Shown: positions 25,386 through 35,665, counted from the first letter of the stretch. The stretch: 64,000 nt of DNA from Pseudomonas viridiflava (GCF_900583165.1 NZ_UTKY01000016.1:1-64000); one strand, 5' to 3'. A program made the numbers and translations. The notes: generated from the sequence alone by a model not told the origin.

Positions 25386-25925
25386 ATGGCACGACTACAA
25401 GAGATTTACCGGAAGGAAATCGCCCCTAAGCTTAAGGAAGAACTTAAGCTTGGGAACGTGATGGAAGTTCCGCGCGTTACCAAAATCACCCTGAACATGG
25501 GTCTGGGCGAAGCGATCGGCGACAAAAAAGTCATCGAGCACGCTGTTGCTGACCTGGAAAAGATCACCGGCCAGAAAGTCGTTGTGACCTACGCTCGTAA
25601 ATCCATCGCTGGCTTTAAAGTCCGTGAAGGTTGGCCGATCGGCGTCAAAGTGACTCTGCGCCGTGAGCGTATGTACGAATTCCTGGATCGTCTGCTGTCG
25701 ATCTCCCTGCCTCGGGTTCGCGACTTCCGCGGCCTGAATGCCAAGTCCTTCGATGGTCGTGGTAACTACAGCATGGGCGTGAAAGAGCAGATCATCTTCC
25801 CGGAAATCGACTACGACAAGATCGATGCTCTCCGCGGTCTGGACATCACCCTGACCACCACTGCCAAGAACGATGATGAAGGTCGCGCCCTGTTGCGTGC
25901 TTTCAAATTCCCGTTCCGCAACTGA
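25386..25925 (+). CDS. rplE: 50S ribosomal protein L5
   Basis: L5 binds 5S rRNA and contacts P-site tRNA. The 179-residue length is standard; the motifs [16 protein letters not shown] and [19 protein letters not shown] are conserved. rpsN follows after 13 bases. Confidence 0.98.
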   Translation: MARLQEIYRKEIAPKLKEELKLGNVMEVPRVTKITLNMGLGEAIGDKKVIEHAVADLEKITGQKVVVTYARKSIAGFKVREGWPIGVKVTLRRERMYEFLDRLLSISLPRVRDFRGLNAKSFDGRGNYSMGVKEQIIFPEIDYDKIDALRGLDITLTTTAKNDDEGRALLRAFKFPFRN

Positions 25926-25938
25926 TTGGAGTAGGACC

Positions 25939-26244
25939 ATGGCCAAGATGAGCATGAAAAACCGCGAGCTGAAGCGTCAGCTCACGGTTGCCAAGTACGC
26001 CAAGAAGCGTGCAGCACTGAAAGCAATCATCGTTGATCTGAACGCAAGTCCAGAAGCGCGTTGGGAAGCTACAGTAGCTCTGCAGAAGCAGCCACGTGAT
26101 GCAAGCGCTTCGCGCATGCGTAACCGCTGCCGCCTGACCGGTCGTCCACACGGCGTTTACCGCAAGTTCGGCCTCGGCCGTAACAAATTGCGTGAAGCGG
26201 CAATGCGTGGTGACGTACCGGGTCTGGTTAAAGCCAGCTGGTAA
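25939..26244 (+). CDS. rpsN: 30S ribosomal protein S14, zinc-independent form
   Basis: S14 is a 30S head protein. The 101-residue length and the absence of CxxC pairs mark the long zinc-free (C minus) form; only one cysteine ([13 protein letters not shown]) remains. The open frame extends 22 codons upstream inside rplE, but [13 protein letters not shown] at 25939 is the family start with GGAGTAGG before it. A terminator-like hairpin follows 63 bases downstream. Confidence 0.97.
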   Translation: MAKMSMKNRELKRQLTVAKYAKKRAALKAIIVDLNASPEARWEATVALQKQPRDASASRMRNRCRLTGRPHGVYRKFGLGRNKLREAAMRGDVPGLVKASW

Positions 26245-26307
26245 GTACTTTCAACGTCCGGGTGGTCGTAATCGCAAGATAACGACCGCCGGTGACCTTG
26301 AATCTGG

Positions 26308-26333
26308 AACAAGCCCCTTTTGGGGCTTGTTTC
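26308..26333 (+). terminator. Terminator or attenuator between rpsN and rpsH
   Basis: A ten-bp perfect stem AACAAGCCCC/GGGGCTTGTT with a TTTT loop lies inside the spc cluster. The downstream T-run is short (TTT then CATTTCC), so termination may be partial. It splits the spc genes into two blocks. Confidence 0.8.
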
Positions 26334-26355
26334 ATTTCCGGAGTGTGTCTAAAAT
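26327..26355 (+). promoter_or_regulatory. Possible promoter for rpsH onward
   Basis: TTGTTT (26327-26332), which is the descending arm and tail of the hairpin just upstream, is followed after exactly 17 bases by TAAAAT (26350-26355). This would restart transcription 100 bases before rpsH. The -10 is strong and the -35 moderate. Confidence 0.55.
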
Positions 26356-26451
26356 ACGCGGCTCGCCTGAGCCCGTGTTTTTTACCCGGAGATTCTCGGC
26401 GACAATATGTAGCCGCAAGGCTAATTTTTTTGTATTAGGAGCGTCTAGCCC

Positions 26452-26844
26452 ATGAGTATGCAGGACCCGTTAGCGGACATGCTAACTCGTATCCGTAATG
26501 CCCAGATGGCTGAAAAGTCCGTCGTAAGCATGCCATCTTCCAAGTTGAAGGTAGCTGTTGCCAAAGTCCTGAAAGACGAAGGCTACATTGCGGGTTATCA
26601 GATCAGCAGCGAAATCAAACCACTGCTGTCCATCGAGCTGAAGTACTTCGAAGGCCGTTCGGTCATCGAGGAAGTGAAGCGCGTTAGCCGTCCAGGCCTG
26701 CGTCAGTACAAGTCCGCTGAAGATCTGCCGAAAGTTCGTGGCGGTCTTGGCGTGTCTATCGTCTCCACCAACAAAGGTGTGATGACGGATCGTGCTGCGC
26801 GCGCTGCCGGTGTCGGCGGCGAAGTTCTTTGCACTGTGTTCTAA
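26452..26844 (+). CDS. rpsH: 30S ribosomal protein S8
   Basis: S8 binds the central domain of 16S rRNA and, in enteric bacteria, represses the spc operon by binding its mRNA near rplE. The 130-residue protein starts [18 protein letters not shown] and ends with the conserved [21 protein letters not shown] lies before the ATG. A 207-base gap with hairpin and candidate promoter precedes it. Confidence 0.98.
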   Translation: MSMQDPLADMLTRIRNAQMAEKSVVSMPSSKLKVAVAKVLKDEGYIAGYQISSEIKPLLSIELKYFEGRSVIEEVKRVSRPGLRQYKSAEDLPKVRGGLGVSIVSTNKGVMTDRAARAAGVGGEVLCTVF

Positions 26845-26856
26845 GGGGGGATAAGC

Positions 26857-27390
26857 ATGTCTCGCGTCGCTAAGAACCCCGTTAAGCTGCCAGCCGGTGT
26901 CGAAGTCAAATTCGCAGGCCAACAGCTTTCGGTGAAGGGTGCCAAGGGTACTCTTGAACTGAACATCCATTCGTCCGTTGAGATCGTTGAAGAAGCTGGT
27001 GAGCTGCGTTTCGCTGCTCGCAATGGCGATCAACAAACTCGCGCAATGGCCGGTACCACGCGTGCGTTGGTAAACAACATGGTCCAAGGCGTAAGCCAAG
27101 GCTTCGAGCGTAAGCTCCAGCTGGTCGGTGTTGGTTACAAAGCGCAAGCAAAAGGCACGGTTTTGAACCTGGCCCTTGGCTTCTCGCACCCAGTGGATTA
27201 CGAACTGCCGGAAGGCATCACCGCTGAGACTCCTAGCCAGACCGATATCCTGATCAAGGGCATCGACAAGCAGCTGGTAGGTCAAGTGGCTGCTGAGATC
27301 CGCGACTTCCGTCCACCAGAGCCGTACAAAGGCAAAGGTGTGCGCTACGCGGACGAAGTCGTCCGTCGTAAAGAAGCCAAGAAGAAGTAG
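26857..27390 (+). CDS. rplF: 50S ribosomal protein L6
   Basis: L6 lies near the GTPase-associated centre. The 177-residue protein consists of two similar domains; the C-terminal signature [20 protein letters not shown] is complete. The gene is 12 bases after rpsH. Confidence 0.98.
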   Translation: MSRVAKNPVKLPAGVEVKFAGQQLSVKGAKGTLELNIHSSVEIVEEAGELRFAARNGDQQTRAMAGTTRALVNNMVQGVSQGFERKLQLVGVGYKAQAKGTVLNLALGFSHPVDYELPEGITAETPSQTDILIKGIDKQLVGQVAAEIRDFRPPEPYKGKGVRYADEVVRRKEAKKK

Positions 27391-27400
27391 GGCATAGCAA

Positions 27401-27751
27401 ATGACCGACAAAAAAGTTACTCGACTGCGTCGCGCTCGCAAAGCACGCCTGAAAATGCACGAACTCGAAGTCGTGCGTCTCTGCGTGTTCCGCTCGTCGC
27501 AGCACATCTACGCCCAGGTCATCTCGGCCGACGGCAACCAAGTCCTGGCAAGCGCCTCGACTTTGGATAAAGAACTGCGTGATGGTGCCACTGGCAACAT
27601 CGACGCGGCCACTAAGGTTGGCCAGCTGGTCGCTACGCGTGCTAAGGCCGCTGGCGTCTCGCAAGTGGCTTTCGACCGCTCTGGCTTCAAGTACCACGGT
27701 CGCGTGAAAGCGCTGGCTGATGCTGCTCGTGAAGCTGGGCTGGAGTTCTAA
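27401..27751 (+). CDS. rplR: 50S ribosomal protein L18
   Basis: L18 binds 5S rRNA with L5 and L25 in the central protuberance. The 116-residue protein starts with a basic tail ([17 protein letters not shown]) and ends [20 protein letters not shown], the family signature. The stop is three bases before the rpsE ATG. Confidence 0.98.
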   Translation: MTDKKVTRLRRARKARLKMHELEVVRLCVFRSSQHIYAQVISADGNQVLASASTLDKELRDGATGNIDAATKVGQLVATRAKAAGVSQVAFDRSGFKYHGRVKALADAAREAGLEF

Positions 27752-27754
27752 GTT

Positions 27755-28255
27755 ATGTCAAATAACGACCAAAAGCGCGACGAAGGCTACATTGAGAAGC
27801 TGGTTCAAGTTAACCGCGTAGCCAAAACCGTTAAAGGCGGCCGTATCTTCACTTTCACCGCGTTGACCGTGGTTGGTGATGGTAAAGGCCGTGTTGGCTT
27901 CGGCCGTGGCAAGTCGCGTGAAGTGCCTGCTGCGATCCAGAAGGCAATGGAAGCTGCTCGTCGCAACATGATCCAAGTTGATCTGAACGGCACCACGCTG
28001 CAGTACGCAATGAAGTCCGCCCATGGCGCTTCGAAGGTGTACATGCAGCCTGCTTCTGAAGGTACCGGTATCATCGCTGGCGGCGCTATGCGTGCTGTCC
28101 TCGAAGTTGCTGGCGTTCAGAACGTTCTGGCCAAGTGCTACGGCTCGACTAACCCGGTAAACGTGGTTCACGCCACTTTCAAGGGTCTGAAAGCTATGCA
28201 ATCTCCTGAGTCCATCGCTGCTAAGCGTGGTCTGACTGTCAAGGAGATCTTCTGA
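27755..28255 (+). CDS. rpsE: 30S ribosomal protein S5
   Basis: S5 helps mRNA entry and decoding fidelity. The 166-residue protein carries the N-terminal loop [20 protein letters not shown], whose conserved residues are the spectinomycin-linked positions and appear wild type. rpmD begins two bases after the stop. Confidence 0.98.
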
Positions 28256-28257
28256 TC

Positions 28258-28434
28258 ATGGCTACCGTTAAAGTAACGCTGATCAAAAGCATGACCGGCC
28301 GCATCCCTAACCACAAACTGTGTGTTAAAGGTTTGGGTCTGCGTCGCATCGGTCACACTGTAGAAGTCCAGGATACTCCCGAGAATCGCGGGATGATCAA
28401 CAAGGCTTACTACATGCTGCGTGTAGAGGGTTAA
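28258..28434 (+). CDS. rpmD: 50S ribosomal protein L30
   Basis: This 58-residue protein ([20 protein letters not shown]) is the small L30 of the 50S subunit. The conserved [20 protein letters not shown] segment follows, split here by the usual lysine. It lies between rpsE and rplO with two- and three-base gaps, the standard spc order, with AAGGAG in the end of rpsE as its ribosome binding site. Confidence 0.97.
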
Positions 28435-28437
28435 TCG

Positions 28438-28875
28438 ATGAAACTCAATGATCTGAGTCCAGCGCCGGGTTCCCGTCGCGAAAAGCATCGTCCGGGCCGT
28501 GGTATCGGTAGCGGTTTGGGTAAGACTGGTGGCCGTGGCCACAAAGGTCAAACCTCCCGCTCCGGTGGCACCATCGCTCCAGGCTTTGAAGGCGGTCAAC
28601 AGCCGCTGCATCGTCGCCTGCCTAAGTTCGGTTTCGTTTCCCTGAAAGCCATGGATCGCGCAGAAGTGCGTCTGTCCGAGCTGGCTAAAGTGGAAGGCGA
28701 CATCGTTACTGTGCAGACCCTGAAAGATGCCAACGTGATCAACGTCAACGTACAGCGTGTGAAAATCATGCTGTCCGGTGAAGTGACTCGCGCTGTCACT
28801 ATCGGCAAGGGAATCGGCGCCACCAAAGGTGCGCGTTCGGCTATCGAAGCAGCTGGCGGCAAGTTCGAGGAATAA
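28438..28875 (+). CDS. rplO: 50S ribosomal protein L15
   Basis: L15 is a late-assembly protein that threads a long basic tail into the 50S subunit. The 145-residue sequence begins [20 protein letters not shown] and has the glycine-rich arm [19 protein letters not shown]. The stop codon touches the secY ATG, so translation is probably coupled. Confidence 0.98.
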   Translation: MKLNDLSPAPGSRREKHRPGRGIGSGLGKTGGRGHKGQTSRSGGTIAPGFEGGQQPLHRRLPKFGFVSLKAMDRAEVRLSELAKVEGDIVTVQTLKDANVINVNVQRVKIMLSGEVTRAVTIGKGIGATKGARSAIEAAGGKFEE

Positions 28876-30204
28876 ATGGCTAAGCAAGGTGCTCTCTCAG
28901 CGCTCGGCAAAGGCGGTATGTCTGAACTTTGGGCTCGTCTGCGTTTTCTGTTCCTGGCGATTATCGTCTACCGAATAGGCGCACACATCCCGGTTCCAGG
29001 TATCAACCCGGACCGACTCGCAGACCTGTTTCGACAGAATGAGGGGACCATTCTTAGCTTGTTCAACATGTTTTCCGGCGGCGCGCTGGAACGGATGAGC
29101 ATCTTTGCATTGGGGATCATGCCGTACATTTCGGCATCGATCATCATGCAGCTTATGACCGCCGTTAGCCCGCAGCTGGAGCAGTTGAAGAAGGAAGGTG
29201 AAGCTGGTCGTCGCAAGATTAGCCAGTACACCCGCTACGGCACTGTCGTCCTCGCCCTGGTCCAAGCTATCGGCATGTCCGTTGGCCTGGCAGGGCAGGG
29301 CGTTGCGTTCACTGGTGACTTTGGCTTCCATTTCGTCGCGGTATCCACATTTGTGGCTGGTGCGATGTTCATGATGTGGCTGGGTGAGCAGATTACTGAG
29401 CGTGGTGTTGGTAACGGTATCTCGATGTTGATTTTCGCAGGTATCGTCGCCGGTCTTCCGAGGGCAATTGGGCAGTCTTTCGAGTCTGCGCGTCAGGGTG
29501 ATATCAATATTTTCGCCTTGGTTGCCATCGGTTTGCTGGCAGTAGCGATTATCGGTTTTGTGGTGTTCATTGAGCGTGGTCAGCGTCGTATTGCTGTTCA
29601 CTACGCCAAGCGTCAGCAGGGCCGCAAGGTCTTCGCTGCGCAGACCAGCCACTTGCCGCTGAAAGTGAATATGGCCGGCGTTATTCCGGCAATCTTCGCG
29701 AGCAGCATTTTGCTGTTTCCGGCTTCGTTGGGTACCTGGTTTGGTCAGTCCGAAAATATGGGCTGGCTGCAGGACCTCTCTCAGTCGATCGCTCCTGGTC
29801 AGCCGTTGAATATTCTGCTGTTTAGTGCAGGGATTATTTTCTTCTGCTTCTTCTATACGGCGTTGATGTTCAATCCGAAAGACGTAGCGGAAAACCTGAA
29901 GAAGTCCGGTGCCTTTATTCCGGGTATCCGTCCAGGTGAGCAGTCTGCGCGCTACATTGATGGCGTTCTGACTCGTTTGACCCTGTTCGGTGCTCTATAT
30001 ATGACGGCCGTGTGCTTGCTGCCCCAGTTCCTGGTGGTTGCAGCAAACGTTCCGTTCTACCTTGGCGGGACCTCGTTGCTGATCGTCGTCGTGGTTGTGA
30101 TGGACTTCATGTCCCAAGTACAATCGCACCTCGTTTCGCACCAGTACGAATCCCTGATGAAGAAAGCCAACCTGAAGGGCTACGGCAGCGGCATGTTGCG
30201 CTGA
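28876..30204 (+). CDS. secY: Preprotein translocase subunit SecY
   Basis: SecY forms the pore of the SecYEG inner-membrane translocon. The 442-residue protein has ten predicted membrane helices, the plug region after the first helix, the lateral-gate helices, and the cytosolic loops with [12 protein letters not shown] and the conserved arginine near residue 357 (IPGIRPGEQ region). It starts directly after rplO without a gap. Confidence 0.98.
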   Translation: MAKQGALSALGKGGMSELWARLRFLFLAIIVYRIGAHIPVPGINPDRLADLFRQNEGTILSLFNMFSGGALERMSIFALGIMPYISASIIMQLMTAVSPQLEQLKKEGEAGRRKISQYTRYGTVVLALVQAIGMSVGLAGQGVAFTGDFGFHFVAVSTFVAGAMFMMWLGEQITERGVGNGISMLIFAGIVAGLPRAIGQSFESARQGDINIFALVAIGLLAVAIIGFVVFIERGQRRIAVHYAKRQQGRKVFAAQTSHLPLKVNMAGVIPAIFASSILLFPASLGTWFGQSENMGWLQDLSQSIAPGQPLNILLFSAGIIFFCFFYTALMFNPKDVAENLKKSGAFIPGIRPGEQSARYIDGVLTRLTLFGALYMTAVCLLPQFLVVAANVPFYLGGTSLLIVVVVVMDFMSQVQSHLVSHQYESLMKKANLKGYGSGMLR

Positions 30205-30231
30205 GTACCCATAAGGTTCGAGGAGTTGGTG

Positions 30232-30348
30232 ATGAAAGTTCGTGCATCGGTGAAAAAGCTGTGCCGCAACTGCAAGATTATTCGCCGCGAAGGTGTTGTT
30301 CGAGTAATTTGCAGCGCGGAACCGCGTCACAAACAGCGCCAAGGCTGA
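30232..30348 (+). CDS. rpmJ: 50S ribosomal protein L36, zinc-binding form
   Basis: This 38-residue protein ([19 protein letters not shown]) is the smallest 50S protein. Cys11, Cys14, Cys27 and His33 form a complete zinc ribbon, so it is the zinc-containing type. It begins 27 bases after secY with AGGAG upstream and is followed by a hairpin that closes the cluster. Confidence 0.97.
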
Positions 30349-30365
30349 GTGTGATCCGCTTGAAG

Positions 30366-30398
30366 CCCGGCAGCTAGTGCGCTGCCGGGTTGATTATT
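30366..30398 (+). terminator. Terminator after rpmJ
   Basis: CCCGGCAGC-TAGTGC-GCTGCCGGG is a nine-bp perfect stem followed by TTGATTATTTG, an interrupted T-rich tail. It ends the spc block; the tail also supplies the -35 box of the next promoter. Confidence 0.8.
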
Positions 30399-30418
30399 TG
30401 TTATTACAGCGATATTAT
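30390..30418 (+). promoter_or_regulatory. Promoter of the alpha operon
   Basis: TTGATT (30390-30395) and TATTAT (30413-30418) are spaced by 17 bases. The -35 lies in the terminator tail of rpmJ. The leader that follows (30425-30477) contains GCGCCC and GGGGCGT, which could pair in an S4-responsive structure like that of the enteric alpha operon; that part is inference. Confidence 0.65.
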
Positions 30419-30477
30419 CTCGCGCCCTATTTCTTGGCTTCCGGGGCGTAGGTAGCTGTCAATTGGAGTCCCACTGA

Positions 30478-30834
30478 ATGGCCCGTATTGCAGGCGTTAA
30501 CATTCCAGATAACAAGCACACTGTTATCTCGCTGACCTACATCTATGGTGTTGGTCGCACTACTGCGCAGAAAATTTGCGCAGTTGCTGGGGTAAACCCA
30601 GCCGCTAAGATCAAGGATCTGAGCGACGAGCAGATTGAACAGCTGCGTGGCGAAGTGGCGAAGTTCACCACTGAAGGTGACCTGCGTCGCGAAATCAACA
30701 TGAAAATCAAGCGTTTGATGGACCTCGGTTGCTATCGCGGTCTGCGTCATCGTCGTGGTCTTCCAGTACGCGGTCAGCGTACCAAGACTAACGCGCGTAC
30801 CCGTAAAGGTCCGCGTAAGCCGATCCGCAAGTAA
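30478..30834 (+). CDS. rpsM: 30S ribosomal protein S13
   Basis: S13 forms intersubunit bridges with L5 and touches P-site tRNA. The 118-residue protein starts [19 protein letters not shown], has the helix-two-turn-helix core, and ends in the basic tail [18 protein letters not shown]. It opens the alpha operon after a terminator and new promoter. Confidence 0.98.
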   Translation: MARIAGVNIPDNKHTVISLTYIYGVGRTTAQKICAVAGVNPAAKIKDLSDEQIEQLRGEVAKFTTEGDLRREINMKIKRLMDLGCYRGLRHRRGLPVRGQRTKTNARTRKGPRKPIRK

Positions 30835-30864
30835 TCGCCCCAGCGAATCGACAGGAAAATTATC

Positions 30865-31254
30865 ATGGCAAAACCTGCTGCTCGTCCTCGTAAAAAAGTT
30901 AAAAAGACAGTGGTTGATGGCATCGCCCACATCCATGCTTCTTTTAACAACACAATCGTGACCATCACCGACCGTCAAGGTAACGCGCTGTCTTGGGCTA
31001 CCTCTGGTGGTTCGGGTTTCCGCGGTTCCCGCAAGTCCACCCCGTTTGCTGCTCAAGTAGCTGCTGAACGTGCTGGTCAAGCTGCGCTGGAATATGGCCT
31101 GAAAAACCTCGACGTTAACGTCAAAGGTCCAGGTCCAGGTCGTGAGTCTGCTGTCCGTGCTTTGAACGGCTGTGGCTATAAGATCGCCAGCATCACCGAC
31201 GTGACGCCAATCCCGCACAACGGGTGCCGTCCGCCGAAGAAGCGCCGCGTGTAA
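30865..31254 (+). CDS. rpsK: 30S ribosomal protein S11
   Basis: S11 lies on the 30S platform at the E site. The 129-residue protein contains [19 protein letters not shown] and the C-terminal [19 protein letters not shown], both universal. A short 30-base gap separates it from rpsM. Confidence 0.98.
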   Translation: MAKPAARPRKKVKKTVVDGIAHIHASFNNTIVTITDRQGNALSWATSGGSGFRGSRKSTPFAAQVAAERAGQAALEYGLKNLDVNVKGPGPGRESAVRALNGCGYKIASITDVTPIPHNGCRPPKKRRV

Positions 31255-31272
31255 TCCAGGAGATTGTAAAGA

Positions 31273-31893
31273 ATGGCTCGTTACATTGGTCCAAAATGCA
31301 AACTCGCTCGTCGCGAAGGCACCGATCTCTTCCTGAAGAGCGGCGTGCGCGCGATCGAATCGAAGTGCAACATTGAAGCAGCACCTGGTATCCACGGCCA
31401 ACGCCGCGGTCGCCAGTCCGATTACGGCACCCAACTGCGTGAAAAGCAGAAGGTCCGTCGTATCTACGGCGTTCTCGAGCGTCAGTTCAGCGGCTACTAC
31501 AAAGAAGCTGCTGGCAAAAAAGGTGCAACCGGTGAAAACCTGCTGCAACTGCTCGAATGCCGTCTGGACAACGTTGTATACCGTATGGGCTTTGGTTCGA
31601 CTCGTGCCGAATCCCGTCAGCTGGTATCGCACAAATCCGTTAGCGTAAACGGCCAAACCGTTAACGTCCCGTCTTACCAGGTTCGTGCTGGTGACGTGGT
31701 CGCGATTCGCGAGAAAGCAAAAAACCAACTTCGCATTGTCCAAGCTCTCGATCTGTGTGCCCAACGTGGCCGCGTAGAATGGGTAGAAGTAGACACTGAG
31801 AAGAAGTCGGGCGTTTTCAAGAACGTTCCTGCTCGCAGTGATCTGTCCGCCGACATCAACGAAAGCCTGATTGTCGAGCTCTACTCCAAGTAA
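31273..31893 (+). CDS. rpsD: 30S ribosomal protein S4
   Basis: S4 is a primary 16S rRNA binder and in enteric bacteria represses the alpha operon through the rpsM leader. The 206-residue protein has the S4 RNA-binding fold at about 95-160 ([19 protein letters not shown], then [15 protein letters not shown]). The N-terminal zinc-knuckle cysteines of the C-plus form are incomplete. Confidence 0.98.
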   Translation: MARYIGPKCKLARREGTDLFLKSGVRAIESKCNIEAAPGIHGQRRGRQSDYGTQLREKQKVRRIYGVLERQFSGYYKEAAGKKGATGENLLQLLECRLDNVVYRMGFGSTRAESRQLVSHKSVSVNGQTVNVPSYQVRAGDVVAIREKAKNQLRIVQALDLCAQRGRVEWVEVDTEKKSGVFKNVPARSDLSADINESLIVELYSK

Positions 31894-31915
31894 GGGCTAG
31901 AAAATAGGTGCATCC

Positions 31916-32917
31916 ATGCAGATTTCGGTAAATGAGTTCCTGACACCCCGCCACATTGATGTGCAGGTTGTCAGTCCAACCCGCGCCAAGATCACTCTCG
32001 AGCCTCTCGAGCGTGGTTTTGGCCACACCCTGGGCAACGCGCTGCGCCGCATCCTGTTGTCCTCAATGCCCGGCTGTGCAGTAGTCGAGGCCGAGATTGA
32101 CGGTGTGCTCCACGAGTACAGCGCCATCGAAGGTGTACAGGAAGACGTAATTGAAATCCTGTTGAACCTTAAAGGTCTGGCTATCAAGCTGCACGGCCGT
32201 GACGAAGTTACGCTGACCTTGTCGAAGAAGGGTTCGGGGGTGGTTACCGCTGCCGATATTCAGCTGGATCATGATGTCGAGATCGTTAACCCCGATCACG
32301 TAATCGCTAACCTGGCGTCTAACGGCGCCCTGAACATGAAGCTCACCGTAGCTCGTGGTCGTGGTTATGAACCGGCCGACTCGCGTCAGAGCGATGAAGA
32401 CGAAAGCCGCAGCATTGGTCGCTTGCAGCTTGACTCTTCGTTCAGCCCGGTTCGCCGTATCGCATACGTGGTGGAAAACGCCCGTGTCGAGCAGCGTACT
32501 AACCTGGACAAGCTGGTTATTGATCTGGAAACCAACGGTACTCTGGATCCTGAAGAGGCTATCCGCCGCGCTGCAACCATTCTGCAACAGCAGTTGGCTG
32601 CGTTCGTCGACCTCAAAGGTGACAGCGAACCAGTGGTAATCGAGCAGGAAGACGAGATCGATCCGATCCTGCTTCGCCCGGTTGACGATCTGGAACTGAC
32701 TGTACGTTCGGCTAACTGCCTTAAGGCGGAAAACATTTACTACATCGGCGACCTGATTCAGCGTACCGAAGTAGAACTGTTGAAGACTCCGAACCTGGGC
32801 AAGAAATCCTTGACTGAAATCAAGGACGTTCTGGCCTCCCGCGGTCTGTCCCTCGGCATGCGCCTCGACAACTGGCCGCCTGCAAGTCTTAAGAAGGACG
32901 ACAAGGCGACTGCCTGA
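31916..32917 (+). CDS. rpoA: DNA-directed RNA polymerase subunit alpha
   Basis: RpoA dimers start polymerase assembly, and the C-terminal domain contacts UP elements and activators. The 333-residue protein has the N-terminal domain ([20 protein letters not shown], about residues 25-44) and an alpha-CTD from about 250, with [17 protein letters not shown] and [13 protein letters not shown]. It lies between rpsD and rplQ as usual. Confidence 0.98.
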   Translation: MQISVNEFLTPRHIDVQVVSPTRAKITLEPLERGFGHTLGNALRRILLSSMPGCAVVEAEIDGVLHEYSAIEGVQEDVIEILLNLKGLAIKLHGRDEVTLTLSKKGSGVVTAADIQLDHDVEIVNPDHVIANLASNGALNMKLTVARGRGYEPADSRQSDEDESRSIGRLQLDSSFSPVRRIAYVVENARVEQRTNLDKLVIDLETNGTLDPEEAIRRAATILQQQLAAFVDLKGDSEPVVIEQEDEIDPILLRPVDDLELTVRSANCLKAENIYYIGDLIQRTEVELLKTPNLGKKSLTEIKDVLASRGLSLGMRLDNWPPASLKKDDKATA

Positions 32918-32958
32918 TCGTCGTAATCACCGAACGTGAGTTTGGTAAGGAATGAACC

Positions 32959-33345
32959 ATGCGTCATCGTAAAAGTGGTCGTCACCTGAGCCGTACCAGC
33001 TCGCACCGCAAGGCCATGTTTCAAAACATGGCGGTGTCGCTGTTCGAGCACGAGCTGATCAAAACTACACTGCCGAAAGCTAAAGAACTGCGTCGCGTTG
33101 CTGAGCCGCTGATCACTTTGGCCAAGACAGACAGCCTGGCTAACCGCCGTCTGGCTTTCGACCGTACTCGTTCGAAAGCTATCGTTGGTAAGCTCTTCAA
33201 CGACCTGGGCAAGCGTTACGCTACCCGTGAGGGTGGCTACCTGCGCATCCTCAAGTGCGGCTTCCGCGCTGGCGACAACGCGCCTATGGCGTACGTCGAG
33301 TTGGTTGATCGTGCTACTGCCGGCGAAGCTGTAAGCGCCGAGTAA
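32959..33345 (+). CDS. rplQ: 50S ribosomal protein L17
   Basis: L17 lies at the tunnel exit side of the 50S subunit. The 128-residue protein starts [20 protein letters not shown] and has [20 protein letters not shown] near the end. It closes the alpha operon and is followed by a strong terminator. Confidence 0.98.
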
Positions 33346-33365
33346 GACGTCAGTCTGTAACGAAG

Positions 33366-33390
33366 AACCGGGCCTAGTGCCCGGTTTTTT
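33366..33390 (+). terminator. Terminator of the alpha operon
   Basis: AACCGGGC-CTAGT-GCCCGGTT followed by TTTT, 20 bases after the rplQ stop. It ends the ribosomal superlocus. Confidence 0.92.
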
Positions 33391-33584
33391 GTGCGCGTAA
33401 TAAAAGCGCGATTTGTACAAGCTTCCCCAGGTTGTGCTCGGCACTATGGCGATTGGAGTTATTGGTAGTAATTTTCTATTGATGTTCTCAATTTAATGAA
33501 TTTGTGAGCGTCATGTTGATGATCGATACTCTCCACCAAGCCGATTAGCCGGTAGTTCCAAGTCCGACCTGAGGAAGATTGAGC

Positions 33585-35030
33585 ATGAGCCAGAATAAAA
33601 TCCTTACCACCGCCAGCGGTGCGCCCGTTGCGGATAACCAGAATTCCCGTTCCGCAGGTCCCCGTGGCCCCTTGCTCCTCGACGATTTTCACCTGATCGA
33701 GAAGCTTGCTCACTTCAACCGCGAAAACATCCCTGAGCGTCGTGTTCACGCCAAGGGTTCAGGTGCTTACGGCACGTTCACGGTCACCCAAGACATCACT
33801 CAATACACCAGCGCCAAGCTGTTCGAGTCGGTGGGCAAGCAAACCCCGACGTTTCTGCGCTTCTCTACAGTAGGCGGTGAGCGTGGTTCGGCGGACACTG
33901 AACGCGACCCGCGCGGTTTTGCCCTAAAGTTTTATACCGAAGAAGGCAACTGGGACATCGTGGGTAACAACACGCCGGTGTTCTTCATTCGCGATCCATT
34001 GAAGTTCCCGGACTTCATCCACACCCAAAAGCGTCTCCCGCAAAGCAACCTGAAAAGTGCGCAAATGATGTGGGACTTCTGGTCGCATTCTCCAGAGGCC
34101 CTGCACCAGGTCACCATTCTGTTCTCGGACCGTGGCATCCCTGACGGCTATCGTCATATGCACGGTTTTGGCAGCCACACATATAGTCTGATCAACGCTA
34201 GCGGCGAGCGTCACTGGGTCAAGTGGCATTACAAGACCAAGCAAGGCATCAAAAACCTGGCGCCGGCTGAGGCCGCACGCTTGGCAGGTACCGACCCGGA
34301 TTACGCTCAGCGCGATTTGTTCGGTGCGATTGAACGCGGTGATTTCCCGAAATGGCGTGTCTGCATCCAGATCATGACTGAGGCCCAGGCTAACGCTCAT
34401 TACGAGAACCCTTTCGATGTGACCAAAACTTGGTCGCAGAAGGAATTTCCGTTGATCGAGGTCGGCGAGCTGGAGCTGAACCGCAACCCACTGAACTACT
34501 TTGCTGAAGTTGAGCAAGCTGCGTTCGGCCCAAGCAATATGGTTCCAGGCGTTGGCCTCTCACCGGACCGCATGCTGCAAGGTCGTGTATTCGCCTACGC
34601 AGACGCCCATCGGTACCGCGTTGGCACCAACCATCAGCAATTGCCGGTGAATGCCCCGCGCAACCCGGTCAATAGCTACCAGCGTGATGGTTCGATGGCC
34701 TTCGGCAGCAACGGTGGTGCCGCGCCTAACTACGAGCCAAATAGCTACGCGGATGCACCTAAGCAAGCCCCGCAGTACGGCGAGCCTGCCTTGGCCCTAA
34801 GCGGTGCGGCTGATCGTTACGATCATCGTGAGGACACTGACTATTACAGCCATGCCGGTGCGCTGTTCCGCCTGATGAATGATGAGCAGAAAGCCTTGCT
34901 CACCAACAACATCGCCGGAGCAATGAGCGGAGTTTCCAGTGATGTAGTACAGCGACAATTGCAACATTTCTACAAGGCCGATCCGGCTTATGGAGAAGCA
35001 ATCGCAAAGGCACTGGGTGTATCGCTTAAC
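33585..35030 (+). CDS. katA: Catalase KatA (monofunctional haem catalase)
   Basis: This clade III small-subunit catalase breaks hydrogen peroxide into water and oxygen. The protein of about 482 residues has the catalytic histidine in [13 protein letters not shown], the conserved asparagine in [10 protein letters not shown] and the proximal haem tyrosine in [12 protein letters not shown]. The frame opens six bases earlier at a TTG, but the ATG at 33585 lies behind TGAGGAAGA and gives the usual MSQNKILTT start. The stop codon TGA ends within two bases of 35033. PAO1 has the same order rplQ-katA-bfrA. A terminator follows. Confidence 0.97.
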
Positions 35031-35050
35031 TGACTCTAAACGATAAGCAG

Positions 35051-35076
35051 AACCGCCCTCATTTGGGCGGTTTTTG
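35051..35076 (+). terminator. Terminator after katA
   Basis: AACCGCCC-TCATTT-GGGCGGTT followed by TTTG, 18 bases after the catalase stop. The ferritin gene downstream therefore needs its own promoter; none was clear. Confidence 0.9.
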
Positions 35077-35188
35077 CGTTATTTAAGCCACTTTTCTCCG
35101 GAAATGTTCACTTTTCTGCCGTTGATCCCGTGACCTCCGGGTCATCATGGTTCAAACTACTGACTTTCAAGTAGGGAGATGTAGGGCG

Positions 35189-35653
35189 ATGCAAGGTCAC
35201 CCCGACGTAATCGATTACCTCAACACGTTGCTGACGGGCGAACTGGCAGCTCGTGACCAATATTTCATCCATTCGCGCATGTACGAAGACTGGGGCTTTA
35301 CCGAGCTCTACGAACGTATCAACCACGAAATGGAAGAAGAGGCACAGCACGCCGACGCGCTGATGCGCCGTATCTTGATGCTTGAAGGCACGCCGCGTAT
35401 GCGTCCCGACGACCTGGACACCGGCACTACCGTGCCAGAGATGCTCGCCAGCGACTTGCGCCTGGAATACAAAGTGCGTGCCGCCTTGTGCAAGGGCATC
35501 GAGCTCTGTGAGCAGCACAACGACTATGTCACTCGCGAAATCCTACGCGTGCAGTTGAACGACACCGAAGAAGATCACACCTACTGGCTCGAAAAGCAGT
35601 TGGGTCTGATCAAGCTGATCGGCCTGGAGAATTACCTGCAATCGCAGTTCTGA
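35189..35653 (+). CDS. bfr: Bacterioferritin-family iron storage protein lacking the haem ligand (BfrA/FtnA type)
   Basis: The 154-residue four-helix protein oxidises ferrous iron and stores it in a 24-mer shell. Ferroxidase ligands are present: Glu18, Glu51, His54, the LRLE glutamate near 93, and Glu/His in NDTEEDH. Position 52, the haem-binding methionine of true bacterioferritins, is alanine (EEEAQHAD), so it should bind no haem in the usual way. The same change marks PAO1 PA4235, first called BfrA and later shown to be the ferritin FtnA, which supplies iron for KatA. The start [12 protein letters not shown] at 35189 was chosen over 35147 by homology. The gene follows katA. Confidence 0.93.
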   Translation: MQGHPDVIDYLNTLLTGELAARDQYFIHSRMYEDWGFTELYERINHEMEEEAQHADALMRRILMLEGTPRMRPDDLDTGTTVPEMLASDLRLEYKVRAALCKGIELCEQHNDYVTREILRVQLNDTEEDHTYWLEKQLGLIKLIGLENYLQSQF

Positions 35654-35665
35654 TTCCCGGCCACA

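Noticed and set aside
33440..33500. Possible OxyR site upstream of katA (ATTG repeats at ten-base steps)
   Set aside because: Spacing of ATTG-like units is regular but the bases do not fit the ATAG-N7-CTAT pattern well enough to claim a site, and no convincing promoter was found.
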